This document shows, one piece after another, positions 62,414 through 64,000 of a DNA stretch of 64,000 nucleotides (position 1 is the first letter of the stretch; every line of letters starts with the position of its first letter). The stretch comes from Pseudomonas alloputida (lineage in GTDB: Bacteria > Pseudomonadota > Gammaproteobacteria > Pseudomonadales > Pseudomonadaceae). The translations under genes were made by a program, and so were the position numbers. Location: NCBI RefSeq assembly GCF_021283545.2, contig NZ_CP128540.1, forward strand, positions 6,050,501-6,114,500. Direction: 5' to 3'. The notes below the pieces were generated by a model. The model was not told where the DNA came from. It searched no databases and saw nothing but the letters and a program-made list of their open reading frames with translations.

Positions 62414-64000
62414 TCAGTGACTGTGACCGGGTCGACGGGCCGAACGGCGAATCAGGCCGATGACCGGCAGCAGGCCCACCAATACCAAGGTCAGTGCCGG
62501 CAGCGAGGCGCGCGCCCACTCGCCCTCGCTGGTCATCTCGAACACCCGCACGGCGAGGGTATCCCAGCCGAACGGCCGCATCAGCAACGTGGCGGGCATT
62601 TCCTTAAGCACATCGACGAACACCAGCAGCGCGGCGCCAAGCGCCCCCGGCACCAGCAGCGGCAGATACACCTTGAAAAACAATCTTGCGCCGCCAACAC
62701 CCAGGCTGCGCGAGGCTTCAGGGAGTGAAGGGCGGATGCGCTCCAGGCTGCTCTCCAGCGGCCCGTAGGCCACCGCGATGAAGCGCACCAGGTAGGCCAG
62801 CAGCAACGCCGAGAGGCTACCTAGCAGCAGCGGCTTGCCGGCGCCGCCCAGCCAACTGGACAACGGGATGACCAGGTGGTTGTCGAGGTAACTGAAGGCC
62901 AGCATGATCGATACCGCCAACACCGAACCGGGCAGGGCATACCCCAGATTGGCCAGGCCAACCCCGGCGCGGATACCGCCCGTCGGTGCCTGGCGCCGGG
63001 CAAAGGCCAGCAGCAGCGCCACGCATACCGTGACCAGCGCCGCCATGCTGCCCAGGTACAGGGTGTGCAGCACCAGGCCGATATAACGCTCATCCAGGTC
63101 ATGCCGGCCGCGTTGCCAGAACCACGCCAGCAACTGCAGCAGCGGGATGACGAAAGCGCAGGCGAACACCAGCAGGCACCAGCCACTGGCCAACAGCGCC
63201 TTGAGGCCGCGCAGGTGATACAGCGCCTGCGCGCGCGGCCGTTCGTTGCCGCTCCGGCTGGCACCGCGGGCGCGGCGCTCGCCGTACAGCACCAGCATCA
63301 CCGCCAGCAGCAGCAGACTGGCCAGCTGGGCCGCACTGGACAAGCTGAAAAAGCCGTACCAGGTCTTGTAGATGGCTGTGGTGAAGGTGTCGAAGTTGAA
63401 TACGGCCACTGCACCGAAGTCGGCCAGGGTTTCCATCAGCGCCAGGGCGATACCGGCGCCGATCGCCGGCCGAGCCATGGGTAAGGCCACCCGCCAGAAA
63501 GCCTGCAGGGGCGATAACCCAAGTACCCGCGCCGCCTCCATCAGGCCCTTGCCCTGAGCCAGGAAAGCCGTGCGCGCCAACAAGTAGACATAGGGATAGA
63601 AGACCAGCACCAGGACGGTGATTACCCCACCGGTGGAACGCACCCGAGGCAGGCGCATTGGCCCGAACACCTCGCGCAGGGCGCTTTGCACCGGGCCGGC
63701 AAAGTCCAGCAGGCCGACGAAGACGAACGCCAGCACGTAGGCCGGGATGGCGAACGGTAGCATCAGCGCCCAGTCCAGCCAGCGTCGACCGGGGAAGTCG
63801 CAGAGGCTGGTAAGCCAGGCCAGGCTGACGCCCAGCACGGTGACACCAATGCCCACGCCCACCACCAGGGTCAGGGTATTGCCGAGCAGGCGCCCCATCT
63901 GGGTGTCGAGCAGATGAGACCAGATCTGCAGGTCGATGGATTGCCAGGACAACAGCAGCACGCTCAGGGGCAGCAGCACCAAGGCGGCGATCAGGGAGAC
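62414..64000 (-). CDS. Fe(III)-type ABC transporter permease (partial, cut by window edge)
   Basis: At least 528 aa of a double-length binding-protein-dependent permease are present, and the frame stays open to the window end. It has two repeats of six helices, each with an EAA loop (LMEAARVLGLSPLQAFWRVALPMARPAIGAG and LPEASRSLGVGGARLFFKVYLPLLVPGALGA). This fused layout is typical of FbpB/AfuB iron permeases. The full protein is expected to be about 540 aa, so only the first few residues are missing. The binding protein and ATPase genes are not in view. The C-terminus is His/Arg-rich (RRSARRPGHSH). Confidence 0.88.
   Translation of the reverse strand, partial: VSLIAALVLLPLSVLLLSWQSIDLQIWSHLLDTQMGRLLGNTLTLVVGVGIGVTVLGVSLAWLTSLCDFPGRRWLDWALMLPFAIPAYVLAFVFVGLLDFAGPVQSALREVFGPMRLPRVRSTGGVITVLVLVFYPYVYLLARTAFLAQGKGLMEAARVLGLSPLQAFWRVALPMARPAIGAGIALALMETLADFGAVAVFNFDTFTTAIYKTWYGFFSLSSAAQLASLLLLAVMLVLYGERRARGASRSGNERPRAQALYHLRGLKALLASGWCLLVFACAFVIPLLQLLAWFWQRGRHDLDERYIGLVLHTLYLGSMAALVTVCVALLLAFARRQAPTGGIRAGVGLANLGYALPGSVLAVSIMLAFSYLDNHLVIPLSSWLGGAGKPLLLGSLSALLLAYLVRFIAVAYGPLESSLERIRPSLPEASRSLGVGGARLFFKVYLPLLVPGALGAALLVFVDVLKEMPATLLMRPFGWDTLAVRVFEMTSEGEWARASLPALTLVLVGLLPVIGLIRRSARRPGHSH

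Overview
The window is about 64 kb of ordinary core chromosome from a high-GC gamma-proteobacterium, almost certainly the Pseudomonas putida group. The evidence is the gene order (thyA-lgt, rppH-ptsP, ilvA/rpiA, serA, oscA-sbp-cysTWA, spuBCDEFGH, argA-argE, gcvTHP), the family-specific proteins (CadR with Cys77/112/119, OscA, SpuI/SpuB), and many copies of the P. putida REP palindrome (core TTCGCGGGTRAACCCGC). I saw no rRNA, tRNA, CRISPR array, prophage or insertion sequence. Both edges cut genes: the start of a probable LysR regulator on the left and a Fe(III)-type ABC permease on the right.

Layout. 1-5.5 kb: cadmium/zinc efflux ATPase CadA with its divergent MerR regulator CadR, then thyA, lgt and a TauE/SafE permease. 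5.6-12.3 kb: NRDE protein, PtsP (nitrogen PTS enzyme I) with RppH, a HAD phosphatase, a DUF2269 membrane protein and IlvA. 12.4-20 kb: RpiA, two tandem SdiA-regulated/YjiK-like propeller proteins, an FAH-family enzyme, an FAD-linked 2-hydroxyacid oxidoreductase divergent from SerA, DUF4399, and a very short solute-binding protein. 20-27 kb: a string of accessory single genes (DUF523, 2OG-Fe oxygenase, DUF2059, alpha/beta hydrolase, DUF6436, acetyltransferase, penicillin acylase family).

27-34 kb is a sulfur block: a MetQ-like binding protein, a truncated SfnR-like sigma-54 activator and a small hydrolase lie next to the sulfate-uptake operon oscA-sbp-cysT-cysW-cysA. 34-39 kb encodes an RND pump with two different membrane-fusion lipoproteins (TriABC-like). 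39.3-39.9 kb is a frameshifted REP-associated tyrosine transposase (RAYT) flanked by REPs. 40-50 kb is the polyamine island: uptake (SpuDEFGH), transamination (SpuC) and gamma-glutamylation (SpuB and the divergent SpuI). 50-55 kb: ArgA, ArgE, a CYTH-CHAD protein, and an Lrp regulator divergent from a small ACT-like protein. 55.5-62.3 kb: an orphan GspE-type ATPase, a DUF2388 secreted protein and the glycine cleavage operon gcvT-gcvH-gcvP.

The least explained items are the single-lobe solute-binding protein with a 24-bp palindrome upstream, the sigma-54 activator that has lost its DNA-binding domain and GAFTGA loop, the stand-alone ACT-like protein beside Lrp, the orphan GspE ATPase, and the inactivated RAYT among 16 REP loci that mostly sit between convergent genes. 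I did not find a clear-cut new multi-gene system.
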